The notes under the pieces are model-generated. The model did not search any database, was not told the origin of the DNA, and worked only from the letters and a program-made list of their open reading frames with translations. From a virus, in IMG/VR virus record IMGVR_UViG_3300042691_024754, positions 1-25,751 of that record: a stretch of 25,751 bases of DNA; one strand, written 5' to 3'. Shown in pieces: positions 14,358 through 22,215 of this stretch (its first letter is position 1; the number at the start of each line of letters is the position of its first letter). Made by a program: the position numbers and the translations under genes.

Positions 14358-14365
14358 GCTACTGT
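14358..14365 (+). promoter_or_regulatory. Extended -10 promoter element, leaderless start for ThyX
   Basis: GcTACTGT ends seven bases before ATG 14373, so the mRNA would begin at or one base before the start codon. GAAAATCTCGGGC begins 21 bases upstream of the TA, similar to the block upstream of 23599. Confidence 0.48.
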
Positions 14366-14372
14366 CCTCGGG

Positions 14373-15491
14373 ATGAAGCCCGAAGCACAGCTCGTCTACG
14401 ACGGCCACGAACTTCACGTCCCGACTGCCTGCGGGATCCCGACGCATACCCAACTGACCGGAACGGTCGCGGAGAACCTCTGCGAGCTGGCTGGGCGCGA
14501 GTGTTACGACTCGCTTGGCGTGGAGCACAGCCGTGGCTCTGCCGACTTCCATCAGCACATTCTGGAAGTCGGGCACCTGTCGATCTACGAGCACTTCAAC
14601 TTCACAGTCGGCATCCCTGCGCTGGGCTGTTTCATCGCCGACTTCGGGCCGGAGCAGTTTGCGGCGCTGCTGTCGCTCATGAACCGACCGGGCCTGTATT
14701 GCCGAACGGACCCGTCGCATCAGGACTCGCTGCGCCTGACGTTGAACCTGCGGTGCATCTTGGAATGGTCGAAGTGGGGAGACCATTCGGAGTGCTCTCC
14801 TGCTCTGTCGCACATCGCGCACAACTTGGCTCCGGCCATCATTCGCGTCCCAGGCCCCCGTGACGAAAGGTCTCCGCTTCCGGCCGGAGCCCGGTCGGGT
14901 CGCACTGGTGGTCTCGACCCGATCGACGATGAGGAGCGTTGGGTCACGCTACGGCTGGCGGGATCGCGCGGGTTCTCGCACGAGCAGGTTCGGCATGGTG
15001 ACCGGACCGCGATCTCGCAACGCAGCACGCGCTACGTGGATGAGGCGAACAGCGATTGGTGCATGCACCCGCTGGTCCTGGCCATGATGGACGATCCACA
15101 GAACCACGAGTTCTTTGGCCGCGTGCAGCGATTCATCGACGAGTCTCGCAGCATCTACAGCGAGATCGTGCAACGCGGATCAGAGCGCCTGATGAACAGC
15201 GGTGCGAAGCTGACTGCTGTTGGGTCGCGCAAGCAGGCGCGGGGTGCTGCTCGCGGCTTCCTGGGCAACGCGCTCGGCACGTCCTTGATCTTCTCGGCGA
15301 GCGTCGCGCAGTGGCGACGCATGCTCGTGATGCGGTGCCACCCAGCGGCCGACGCGGAGATCCGAGAAAGCGCGGCTGCTGCGCTCGCTTGCCTCAAGCA
15401 GTCCGCCTACGCTGACCGCTTCGCCGATATGGTGCTGGTGCCGTCGCCCGACGGGCTCGGCGAGGTGCTGGCCGATGGGATCAAAGCCTGA
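14373..15491 (+). CDS. thyX: ThyX-type flavin-dependent thymidylate synthase
   Basis: A 372-residue protein from ATG 14373. It shows family landmarks: GHLSIYEH at 67-74 (the 'H..lEH' region), the ThyX motif as RHGDRTAISQRSTRY at 207-221, and the C-terminal substrate arginine region RKQARGAARGFLG followed by SASVAQWRRMLVMRCHPAADAEIR. It should make dTMP from dUMP using methylene-tetrahydrofolate, FAD and NADPH. The motif has one extra residue between RH and the SQRSTRY part compared with the classical RHRx7S spacing. The protein is also over 100 residues longer than typical ThyX, with a long insert at about 105-190. The leaderless start is supported by the -10 placement. A P-loop kinase overlaps its end, forming a nucleotide-metabolism pair. 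Confidence 0.88.
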   Translation: MKPEAQLVYDGHELHVPTACGIPTHTQLTGTVAENLCELAGRECYDSLGVEHSRGSADFHQHILEVGHLSIYEHFNFTVGIPALGCFIADFGPEQFAALLSLMNRPGLYCRTDPSHQDSLRLTLNLRCILEWSKWGDHSECSPALSHIAHNLAPAIIRVPGPRDERSPLPAGARSGRTGGLDPIDDEERWVTLRLAGSRGFSHEQVRHGDRTAISQRSTRYVDEANSDWCMHPLVLAMMDDPQNHEFFGRVQRFIDESRSIYSEIVQRGSERLMNSGAKLTAVGSRKQARGAARGFLGNALGTSLIFSASVAQWRRMLVMRCHPAADAEIRESAAAALACLKQSAYADRFADMVLVPSPDGLGEVLADGIKA

Positions 15492-16197
15492 ACTCGTTCT
15501 CGTCTCGGTGTCCGGCGCGCAAGCGACGGGCAAGACGACGTTGCTGACCGCCCTGGCGCAGGAGGTGGCCAAAGGGCCGACCTGCTTCTGCGTCAGGACT
15601 CCGTCGTTCGGCACGCGTCTGTTCGAACGGTGGAAGGCTCGGACCTTGTCGAACGCGCCCATGCCGGTTGCCAGCTTCGACGAGATCGACGGGCGCGGTC
15701 ACCGCGAGTGGTTCCAGCGGCAGCTTCCTGAGGCCCTGTCGTTCGAGGTCGAGATCGCGGCGCAGATGGTGCGCAATACCGGATCGTCGTCGAATTACAT
15801 GCTGGTCGACCGCTGGTTCCCGGACATCATGGCGCACACGCGCCTCGGGCTCTCGAAGGACGACATCGCGCAGCGGCAGATCCGTCGTCTCTGTCGTGAT
15901 CGGAACCTTCAACTGCTCGAACACCTCAGCGCGCACTTCTCTGTGCTGCACGTCACCGTGTTCGTTCCGGTCGCCGTGTCGGACTTCAACGTGTCAGGTC
16001 AGGACGGGAAGTTCCGTGCGACCACTGACCGCGACGCGTTCGAATCGGCTTGTCTGCAGGAATGGCCGATGGTCATGGACAAGCTGCCCATGCTCAAACT
16101 CTCGTCGCCTGATCTCGCGACGCGCGTTCTCGATACTAAGCTCGCTATCCAGACTGCCAGGACTGCCAATGACTCAAGACCAGCAAAGCGTTCCTAG
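15475..16197 (+). CDS. P-loop kinase of the AAA_28/NadR-like or thymidylate-kinase-like group
   Basis: This 240-residue protein starts at ATG 15475 within the ThyX end (17-base overlap). Walker A is GAQATGKTT at 14-22. YMLVDRWFPDIMAHTRLGL at about 108-126 resembles the 'DR...D..a' element of nucleoside and nucleotide kinases. LSAHFSVLHVTVFVPV is a Walker-B-side strand. An Arg-rich lid-like region is not obvious. Because it follows ThyX, phosphorylation of dTMP or another deoxynucleotide is a sensible hypothesis, but AAA_28 proteins have varied substrates and sequence alone does not decide. The next gene starts inside its 3' end. Confidence 0.68.
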   Translation: MGSKPELVLVSVSGAQATGKTTLLTALAQEVAKGPTCFCVRTPSFGTRLFERWKARTLSNAPMPVASFDEIDGRGHREWFQRQLPEALSFEVEIAAQMVRNTGSSSNYMLVDRWFPDIMAHTRLGLSKDDIAQRQIRRLCRDRNLQLLEHLSAHFSVLHVTVFVPVAVSDFNVSGQDGKFRATTDRDAFESACLQEWPMVMDKLPMLKLSSPDLATRVLDTKLAIQTARTANDSRPAKRS

Positions 16198-16552
16198 CCC
16201 GTTCATCGTTCGCGTCGACACCTACGAGAACCACTTGGGTCAACGCCTGTTCGCTCGCGTCGTGGTGTCGGGCGAGGCACCGTCGGGCTTCGCTCGGTTC
16301 ATCGGCGTTGGGCAGATCAACATCCCGAACTCGCCGGTTGGCCCGGTCAGCCACCCGTTTCAGTTCGCGATCGACGCGGACTCGGTGGAGCGGGCGTTTT
16401 CCCTGTTCGAATCGACCGCCCAATCGGAAGGGAAGGCTGAGTTCGATAAGCTACGGGCCGACATTCGTCGACAGATGACGGCCGTGCAGGTTGCTCCTGC
16501 GGGAGCCCTTGGCTTGCTCGACCCGTCAGGCAACCCAATCAAGAAAGGCTGA
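16169..16552 (+). CDS. Unknown 127-residue protein upstream of the 725-residue protein
   Basis: ATG 16169 is preceded by AGGA and overlaps the kinase gene by 29 bases; the open frame further upstream is a shadow of the kinase. The first 70 residues alternate beta-like segments (FIVRVDTYENHLGQRLFARVVVSG, FIGVGQINIPNSPVGPVSHPFQFAI) and are followed by a helix (DSVERAFSLFESTAQSEGKAEFDKL). The stop lies three bases before the 725-residue gene, so the two are probably translated together. No family recognised; a partner of the large downstream protein is a reasonable guess. Confidence 0.65.
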   Translation: MTQDQQSVPSPFIVRVDTYENHLGQRLFARVVVSGEAPSGFARFIGVGQINIPNSPVGPVSHPFQFAIDADSVERAFSLFESTAQSEGKAEFDKLRADIRRQMTAVQVAPAGALGLLDPSGNPIKKG

Positions 16553-16555
16553 GGT

Positions 16556-18733
16556 ATGACCACTGCTACTGCTCCCGTCCAGATCCCGGTCTTGACCGCG
16601 ACTGGCATCCGTGCGGTCCTGACGAACCCGTCTCCGCGTCGCCGACGCGAGTGGGTTTCGGTTTCGGTTCCGTTTGGCTCGATGACGTCTCTGCGCCCGG
16701 TGTTCTTGACCGATCGCGGCCTCCATCTTCGCGCTGCTCGCGGCGAAGACGTCGGCGATCAGGGCACCATCTACCGCGTGTTCGCCCCGTTCGACGGCTT
16801 TCAGTCGGTCATGGGCGAGTTCATGCTGCACAACGCGATCGTCGACGATCCGTTCAAGTTCCACCCGTGGTGCACGGACGCCACCGAGAAGCTCATCCCG
16901 AAGCTGGAGCTTCGTCTCCGTCGAAACGGGCAGAGTGTCAGCTACCGCACGAACGAGCCGTGGGAGCTGTTCGAGATCGAGTCGAAGAGCGACGCGCACA
17001 TCCGGTTTCGCTTCGTTTCGAAGCTCGGCAACTCGGGGTTCCTTGTGGAGGGCTGGACCACCTTCCACGACAACTCGCCAATCGCGGACGTCCGTGTCGC
17101 GTTCATCTGGTCGGACCGCAACAATCCGGCGCACGACATGCAGATCGAGGGCCTGTTCTTCCTGACGGGAGAGCCGGTCGTGTTCGACTTCGCCGTGCGG
17201 AACGGCATGACGCCGCTGCCGGTGTTCAACGGTCAGCACTGGGTCTCGCAGGTTTGCGGACCGATCAGCTTCATCGACGGCTCCGGCTTGCCGCTCATCG
17301 GTCGCATGCTGTGCCTGCCGGAGAACGCGTCCTCTCAGCCGATCTACGACCCGGACACCTACAACGAAACCGACGCGAACGCGCAGGTCGCGCAGGACAT
17401 CGAGTCGATCTTGGCTGCGGCTCATCTGCCGGTTCTCGGCGTGTGCGGCCCGCGAACGTGGAACGGCAAGACGCTGGCGCATCGGAACATCCCGCGCATT
17501 GGCCGGCCGAAGGAGCACGTCGAGGCGATGGCCGATCAGGTGCTCGACAACTTCTTCAACAACACGCTGGCTCTCGCTGGTCAGTTCTACGACTCGCGTC
17601 CGATCGGCATCGGCAAGACGCCGGGGCAGACGGGCGACCAGCAAGACTTCGGCTCGCAGAAGGGATGGGAGGCGACGGTTGCGGCCGACCCGCGGTGGCT
17701 GCACTACGCGATGCACTCGGTCACGTCGGACTTCTTCCGCGGCTTCATGCACTACGAAGCCAACGGTGCGCGCCTGAACCTCTCGGCGCATCCGAGCTGG
17801 GTCACTTGGGGCATGCGGACGCACTACAGCACGTCCGTGTCTCCAGATCGCTTGGGCAAGAGCCCGCCCGTGTGGGGCGCTGGTGAGTCGGTCGGCTGGT
17901 GGGGCTACGACGAAGAGCATCGGAGCCAGACGAACCTTGCGCAGCTCTACCTGCTGACGGGCGACCCGCTGCTCCGCTACATCATCGAGCACTGCGCCAC
18001 GACCGACACGGCCAACGTCCGGGTCAAGCTGGAGTTCGGGACGGGTGCGCCGCGTGCGATCGGTCGACAGGTGCACTGCTGGAGCAACTTCATGCTGCTG
18101 TGCCCGCCGACGTCGCCGGTCAGGCAGCAGTTCCGCGCGGCGATCGACCGGATGGCTTTCCTGACGATGCGCGACTGGCTGGGCGACAAGTTCCCCGGGC
18201 CGGTCGACATCATCTCGGACCGTCTCGATCCGCGCATGGGCATCACGCACAACGGCGCGGTCTTGCCGGCGTGGTCGTGCTGGGAGCACGGGCTGTTCGT
18301 GGTCGGTGCCTACGCTGCCTGGAAGGCGACCCGCGACGAGCGTTGGCTCACTCTGGTTCGTCGGGTGTGCCGCACGATCGTTCGCTACGCGACGTTCCAG
18401 GACCAGCAAGGCTGGACGTTCATCGCGACGTGTCACTGGCCGAAGCCGGGCGTCGGCCCGACCGGCGTGGCCGAAGGTCAGCCGCTGCCGACGCAGTGGG
18501 TTTCGCGCGAGTCGACCCTGGTCACGCCTTTGAACGGCGACGTCAGCACCTGGACGCAGAACGCCATCCTGATCTTCATCGAGACGCACGAGGCGAACGA
18601 TCCGGACATGGCGCGAGCGCAGGCGATCGCGCAGGCGTTCATGCCGTCGGACCCGGTCGATCCCAGGACGGCCGAGTGGCAAGCATGCGTCAGGTCGGTC
18701 CCGCCGGTCCCGGGTGACTGGGCTCGCTACTGA
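16556..18733 (+). CDS. Large protein with a possible carbohydrate-active-enzyme-like alpha-helical domain
   Basis: The gene encodes 725 residues from ATG 16556, with AAAGGCTGAGGT upstream. Residues 1-270 are beta-rich (EWVSVSVPFGSM, GFLVEGWTTFHDNSPIADVRVAF). From about 440 to 640 come paired helices with repeated patterns such as LAQLYLLTGDPLLRYIIEH and VVGAYAAWKATRDERWLTLVRRVCRTIV. Aromatics are plentiful, including ESVGWWGYDEEHRSQTN. This beta-sandwich-plus-helical-toroid plan recalls exo-rhamnogalacturonan lyase (YetA-like) or glycosidase proteins. There is no signal peptide, so a virion protein acting on surface polysaccharide is possible. The similarity is structural intuition, not a motif match; catalytic residues cannot be assigned. 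Unknown structural protein is the fallback. Confidence 0.6.
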   Translation: MTTATAPVQIPVLTATGIRAVLTNPSPRRRREWVSVSVPFGSMTSLRPVFLTDRGLHLRAARGEDVGDQGTIYRVFAPFDGFQSVMGEFMLHNAIVDDPFKFHPWCTDATEKLIPKLELRLRRNGQSVSYRTNEPWELFEIESKSDAHIRFRFVSKLGNSGFLVEGWTTFHDNSPIADVRVAFIWSDRNNPAHDMQIEGLFFLTGEPVVFDFAVRNGMTPLPVFNGQHWVSQVCGPISFIDGSGLPLIGRMLCLPENASSQPIYDPDTYNETDANAQVAQDIESILAAAHLPVLGVCGPRTWNGKTLAHRNIPRIGRPKEHVEAMADQVLDNFFNNTLALAGQFYDSRPIGIGKTPGQTGDQQDFGSQKGWEATVAADPRWLHYAMHSVTSDFFRGFMHYEANGARLNLSAHPSWVTWGMRTHYSTSVSPDRLGKSPPVWGAGESVGWWGYDEEHRSQTNLAQLYLLTGDPLLRYIIEHCATTDTANVRVKLEFGTGAPRAIGRQVHCWSNFMLLCPPTSPVRQQFRAAIDRMAFLTMRDWLGDKFPGPVDIISDRLDPRMGITHNGAVLPAWSCWEHGLFVVGAYAAWKATRDERWLTLVRRVCRTIVRYATFQDQQGWTFIATCHWPKPGVGPTGVAEGQPLPTQWVSRESTLVTPLNGDVSTWTQNAILIFIETHEANDPDMARAQAIAQAFMPSDPVDPRTAEWQACVRSVPPVPGDWARY

Positions 18734-18743
18734 GCAGTGGCTC

Positions 18744-18785
18744 GGGCTCCTGCTGTGGGTAGAATCGAACCACCCGCAGGAGCCC
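18744..18785 (+). promoter_or_regulatory. Inverted repeat sequestering the ribosome-binding site, with an internal promoter
   Basis: GGGCTCCTGC 18744-18753 pairs perfectly with GCAGGAGCCC 18776-18785. An inner stem GGGTAG 18757-18762 / CCACCC 18770-18775 adds five pairs around one A-C mismatch. The right arm contains AGGAG, the Shine-Dalgarno of the gene at 18787. The -10 TAGAAT (18760-18765) lies inside. RNA reading through from upstream would hide the site, whereas RNA starting near 18772 lacks the left arm. No T-run follows, so a terminator is unlikely. Confidence 0.65.
18758..18765 (+). promoter_or_regulatory. Extended -10 promoter element inside the hairpin
   Basis: GgTAGAAT is the site closest to the classical TATAAT consensus in this set. 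The predicted start near 18772 gives a leader of about 15 bases with AGGAG before ATG 18787. Confidence 0.5.
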
Positions 18786-18786
18786 A

Positions 18787-21700
18787 ATGCACAAGCTCGA
18801 TCGAACGCGCTACCCCTCGCATCTGACCGAACAACGCCGAGCGTCTGCAGCTCAGATCAAGAGCCTGCTCGCGTTGATCGACTCGGACCTTCCGCTCGAA
18901 TCGGTTGGCGCACTGCTCGGCAGTGACATCGAGTCATCGCACGGTCACTCCCTGTCCTACGTTTCGTGGGTCTTGGAGGTCGCGCAGCTTGCGCCGGATG
19001 CATCGGCACGCGCGTTTGCCAAGTCCTTCCTGGAGCGACCGCACGACTACTCCAAGACCAAGGCCGGCATCTCGGCGATCATGCTGGAGGTCTGGTTGTC
19101 GCGCCGCGGGCAGGCGCTGTTCAAGAAGTTCGTCGAGACCGTCGTGGACGGACAGGACACGTTCCTCGCGGTGTTCGACGGTCCGATCTCGCAGACCGAG
19201 TTCGACCGGATGAAGCTCCAGACCGAGGAGTTCGTCGCGGAGTTCACTCCGCTTGTTCTGGCTGGTCAGCGCAATCAGGACAACATGGTCTCGGACCTGA
19301 CGATCTTCGAGGTCAAGGCGGCGAAGAGCCTGACGAAGGACAGCTTGCCCGGGCAGTCGAGCGCGGAGGTTCGTCCGGGCGCACCTGACCCGGGCGACGA
19401 CGAGCGGAAGCGTGAGAACTCGCTCCGCCCCGAATCTCGTCAGGACTACGAGCGCGTGATCACGGAAGGCGGGATCTCGACCGCGGCCCTGCCGGTCGTG
19501 TTCGGTCCGGACCTGCGCCCGGTGTCGACGGGGTCGCTCGGGACGGCGTTCACAGACCAGAACGGCGTCGTGTGGGAGCGGCTTCGCGACGCGAGCGGAT
19601 GGATTCCGCGCCTGGACACCAAGGTCGAGGAAGGTGGCGGACCTCCCGGTCTCCGCCGGGCGACCAAGGGCTCGTGGCAGAGCTGCCAGACGTGCGCGTC
19701 CTACGACCACCCGGCCAACGGCAAGTCAGGGCAGTGCTCGCAGTTCGGCATCGACGTCGCGCCGACTCAAATCTGCGACGTTTGGGATGGTCGTGAGACC
19801 GGAGCCGAGTCCGTGCAGCCTGTCGTGAACATCGTGGTCAGCGAGGACGAGGATCCCGAATCGGGATTGCCCCAAGCTCCTGAGCCCGAACCCTTGCCTT
19901 ACGAGGTGACCGAGGCGGGCGTCACGCGCTCTCTGTGCGGTTCCTGGGCCGTGTTCGAGGCTCCGGTGGCTGGCGGCTCGTCCATGACCGTGATCGTGGC
20001 TGAATCGGCCGCCTGGGCGCTCAACGTGCCGATGGAGAAGGTGGTCGAGACCGTTCGGGATCTTTCGGCGTGCTACCCCGAGACCGCTGCGTGGCACCGT
20101 GACCTCTGCGTCGAGCACGCCCTGGCCGAATGGGCGCGCGACGAAGGTGCCGAGGTCGAGAACCTGGACGAGTGCCTCCAGATCGCTGCGCGCAACGACG
20201 ACCTGCTGGCCGAGCGCGATTCGGCGGTCGCTGCGACGCTCACCGAGGCTGACGACAAAGAGAAGGAGCCCAAGGAGCCGAAGGTCGCGAAGAAGCCAGC
20301 GAACGCTCCGCCAGTTCCGCCTGCGCCCCCGGAGCCTCCGGAGCCGAGCGATCGGATGGACGATCCCGAGTTCTATCGAGACGATCTGCAGACCTACTAC
20401 GACGTCCAGATCCTCGCGGGCCTGTCGCCGAAGAAGGCCGAGCAGAAAACGAAGCAGCGGTTCGGTGTGAAGGAGCTGCTTGTCACGCCGACAGGTGAAG
20501 TGCGCTCTCCTGGTGTGACCGACCGTCCGAAGCCGCCACCTCCGCCGATGCCGGGTGGCGAGCCGGGCGCTCCGCCAGCTCCGATCGAGCAACCGGACGG
20601 CGCTCCAGACCAAGCTGCGGCTGGTGCCCCTCCGGCCAAGGAGGGCGTGGCTGAGGTCGCGTCTGTCGTGTCGGCGTGGGCCAAGCGTTCGGGCAAGTCG
20701 CAAGACGAAGCTGAGCGCCTGTGGCAGAAGGCCGGCGACCTCGCGTCGAAGAACTACCCCGACCTGAGCCCGAAGAGCGATCGCTGGTATCAGGTCAAGA
20801 TGGGGATCTACCGTCGCATGGTGGGTGTGGCCGCCGAGTCGCGTTACGCCGAGCCCGAGACCATCGACGATGCATTCCATCGCTGGGTCAGGCACGCGGA
20901 CGGCGACGTCCAGGACTTCGAAGAATGGCTCGCGGACAACCACCCGAAGTTCTTGCCGCACGTCGTGCATTGGGCTCCTGCCGACTTGCACGAATCGAAG
21001 AAGTGGCCGGCTGGTCTGACGGCCGAGCACGACGAACGCTACGCCAAGTGGGTTCGGCTGATGAACATGACGCCGCACGAGATCCGCGTGATGGCGCGTC
21101 GCGTGAGCGAAGCCACCACGTCGCTGTCGGTTAGCGGTCTGCGTGCGTTCACGCTCGGCCAGCGCAGCACGCGACGCTTGCTCGCCATGAAGACCAAGCC
21201 GGTCAAGTCCTGGACCGAGGACGACTGGAGCTGGGCGTCGCGCCAGATCAACACGGTCAGCAAGCTCCGCGCGTCGCCGGGTCCGCTGTTGAAGGACGGC
21301 AAGCCGACCGAGAAGCTCGTCTTGCTGCGCGCCTGGGGCCACGAGCCTCGCGTCAGGTCTCGCGTGTCCGAGCGCGAGGTCATGGTCAACCAGCGCGTGA
21401 ACTGGCGTTGCCGCTCGTGCCATGCTCTCGTGACCGAGTCGAGCCTGCGCTACGAAGGCGAGTCTTGGATGCACTCGTGCGGGAAGGCTCTGATCGTCCC
21501 GGTGGCTGACGAAGAAGCGCGCCGGCAGGTCAATCGGTGCGTCATCGACGTGACCCCTGGCTCACTGCCCTGCTTGATCGGCGAGTCTGCGCCGTCGTTC
21601 GCCGATCTGAAGGCCGGCAAGGTCGAGCTGGCCGACGACGAGCGTGCCGAGGTCATGCGGAAGAAGGCCGTGTGGCACTTCTCGCATCACAAGGGCAAGG

Positions 21701-21837
21701 CGAGCGCGGCCGTTTGGAAGTCGATCGTGGACGGCAAGACCTACTTCGTGACGAACACGCACAGGGCCTACAACGTCGCGCCGACGGTCAAGGGCGCGAT
21801 CAACCGCTACCACGCGTTCATCAAAAGCACGGCCTAG
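18787..21837 (+). CDS. 1016-residue multidomain phage protein
   Basis: ATG 18787 follows AGGAG, which is buried in a hairpin. From the N-terminus: a helical region (1-170); a cysteine module CQTC at 300-303 with C317 and C330, ending QICDVWDG; a mixed domain 370-490; a Pro/Lys-rich linker 495-520; and a second Pro-rich linker 578-618. Next comes a helical segment 621-682 (RSGKSQDEAERLWQKAGDL...SDRWYQVKMGIYRRMVG), known to me as a recurring phage-protein tail. Residues 761-856 contain LSVSGLRAFTLGQRSTRRLLAMKTKP and WTEDDWSWASRQ. A zinc ribbon uses C875, C878 and H896/C898, and a terminal domain contains AVWHFSHHKG, WKSIVDGKTYFVTNTHRAY and KGAINRYHAFIK. It looks like several phage modules joined by linkers. 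Function unknown. Confidence 0.72.
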   Translation: MHKLDRTRYPSHLTEQRRASAAQIKSLLALIDSDLPLESVGALLGSDIESSHGHSLSYVSWVLEVAQLAPDASARAFAKSFLERPHDYSKTKAGISAIMLEVWLSRRGQALFKKFVETVVDGQDTFLAVFDGPISQTEFDRMKLQTEEFVAEFTPLVLAGQRNQDNMVSDLTIFEVKAAKSLTKDSLPGQSSAEVRPGAPDPGDDERKRENSLRPESRQDYERVITEGGISTAALPVVFGPDLRPVSTGSLGTAFTDQNGVVWERLRDASGWIPRLDTKVEEGGGPPGLRRATKGSWQSCQTCASYDHPANGKSGQCSQFGIDVAPTQICDVWDGRETGAESVQPVVNIVVSEDEDPESGLPQAPEPEPLPYEVTEAGVTRSLCGSWAVFEAPVAGGSSMTVIVAESAAWALNVPMEKVVETVRDLSACYPETAAWHRDLCVEHALAEWARDEGAEVENLDECLQIAARNDDLLAERDSAVAATLTEADDKEKEPKEPKVAKKPANAPPVPPAPPEPPEPSDRMDDPEFYRDDLQTYYDVQILAGLSPKKAEQKTKQRFGVKELLVTPTGEVRSPGVTDRPKPPPPPMPGGEPGAPPAPIEQPDGAPDQAAAGAPPAKEGVAEVASVVSAWAKRSGKSQDEAERLWQKAGDLASKNYPDLSPKSDRWYQVKMGIYRRMVGVAAESRYAEPETIDDAFHRWVRHADGDVQDFEEWLADNHPKFLPHVVHWAPADLHESKKWPAGLTAEHDERYAKWVRLMNMTPHEIRVMARRVSEATTSLSVSGLRAFTLGQRSTRRLLAMKTKPVKSWTEDDWSWASRQINTVSKLRASPGPLLKDGKPTEKLVLLRAWGHEPRVRSRVSEREVMVNQRVNWRCRSCHALVTESSLRYEGESWMHSCGKALIVPVADEEARRQVNRCVIDVTPGSLPCLIGESAPSFADLKAGKVELADDERAEVMRKKAVWHFSHHKGKASAAVWKSIVDGKTYFVTNTHRAYNVAPTVKGAINRYHAFIKSTA
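18921..18937 (+). repeat. Weaker copy of the dispersed motif
   Basis: CAGTGACATCGAGTCAT keeps TGAC-n5-GTCA and matches the 17-mer at 13 positions. It lies 134 bases into the 1016-residue gene and is preceded by a small CACTG-CTCGG-CAGTG hairpin. Confidence 0.25.
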
Positions 21838-21872
21838 CCGTGACTTTCCGGACTGGATCTTGCTTTTCGCGT

Positions 21873-21880
21873 GCTAACGT
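21873..21880 (+). promoter_or_regulatory. Extended -10 promoter element, near-leaderless start for the winged-helix gene
   Basis: GcTAACGT ends eight bases before ATG 21889; the mRNA should start one or two bases from the start codon. It lies in the 51-base gap after the 1016-residue gene. TTGCTT lies nearby but only 9 bases upstream, too close for a standard -35. Confidence 0.45.
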
Positions 21881-21888
21881 CTGCCGGC

Positions 21889-22215
21889 ATGTCTCCGGCA
21901 ACCAGACGTTCAGATCCTGCGACGAGCCATGCCGCGGCCGAATCTGTCGGCGACGTTCGGCTCCGACAGCTCGCCGTTCTTCGTGTTCTCGTTCACAACC
22001 CAGGTCTGACTGACGAGCAGATTGCTAGCAACTACGTCGGACCTGTGCAGTCTCCCAGTGGGCTGCGAACTCGTCGGAGTGAGCTTGTAGCCCTCGCCCT
22101 CGTCGAGGACTCCGGGGCGCGTGCGCGCATGCTTAGCGGTCGTCTGGCGATCGTTTGGTCGCCGACTGCCGAAGGAGTTCGCGTCGTGGCAGGGTCGTCC
22201 AAGAGGAGGCTGTGA
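21889..22215 (+). CDS. Winged-helix DNA-binding protein of a phage-common family
   Basis: A 108-residue protein from ATG 21889 (an in-frame ATG at 21871 precedes the -10 element and is unlikely). Order of features: RRSDPATSHAAAESV, then helix RLRQLAVLRVLVHNPGLTDEQIA, then QSPSGLRTRRSELVALALVEDSG as the recognition helix region, and ARMLSGRLAIVWSPTAEGVRV as the wing. This matches small phage winged-helix proteins with a 'T..E......PSG.RTRR.EL...G.V...G......GR...VW..T..G' pattern. A transcriptional regulator is plausible, and it is a candidate binder for the dispersed motif, but no link is shown. It overlaps the next ATG as TGATG. Confidence 0.75.
   Translation: MSPATRRSDPATSHAAAESVGDVRLRQLAVLRVLVHNPGLTDEQIASNYVGPVQSPSGLRTRRSELVALALVEDSGARARMLSGRLAIVWSPTAEGVRVVAGSSKRRL

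Noticed and set aside
18429-18438. CGTGTCACTG, a reverse-complement match to ten bases of the dispersed motif
   Set aside because: The other half of the motif is absent, so it is likely chance within the 725-residue gene.
18744-18785. Rho-independent terminator after the 725-residue gene
   Set aside because: The stem is strong, but no T-run follows on either strand, and the right arm is the ribosome-binding site of the next gene.
16526-18787. Long open frame of 753 codons on the minus strand
   Set aside because: It lies opposite the 725-residue gene, is dominated by Arg, Val, Leu, Asp and His in a high-GC shadow pattern and has no domain-like segments. Several similar minus-strand frames (for example 10434-12620 and 19726-21474) were rejected for the same reason.
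18744-18830. A complete tRNA on the minus strand, suggested by the T-arm-like sequence
   Set aside because: No matching acceptor stem, D-arm or anticodon arm can be placed at the required distances.
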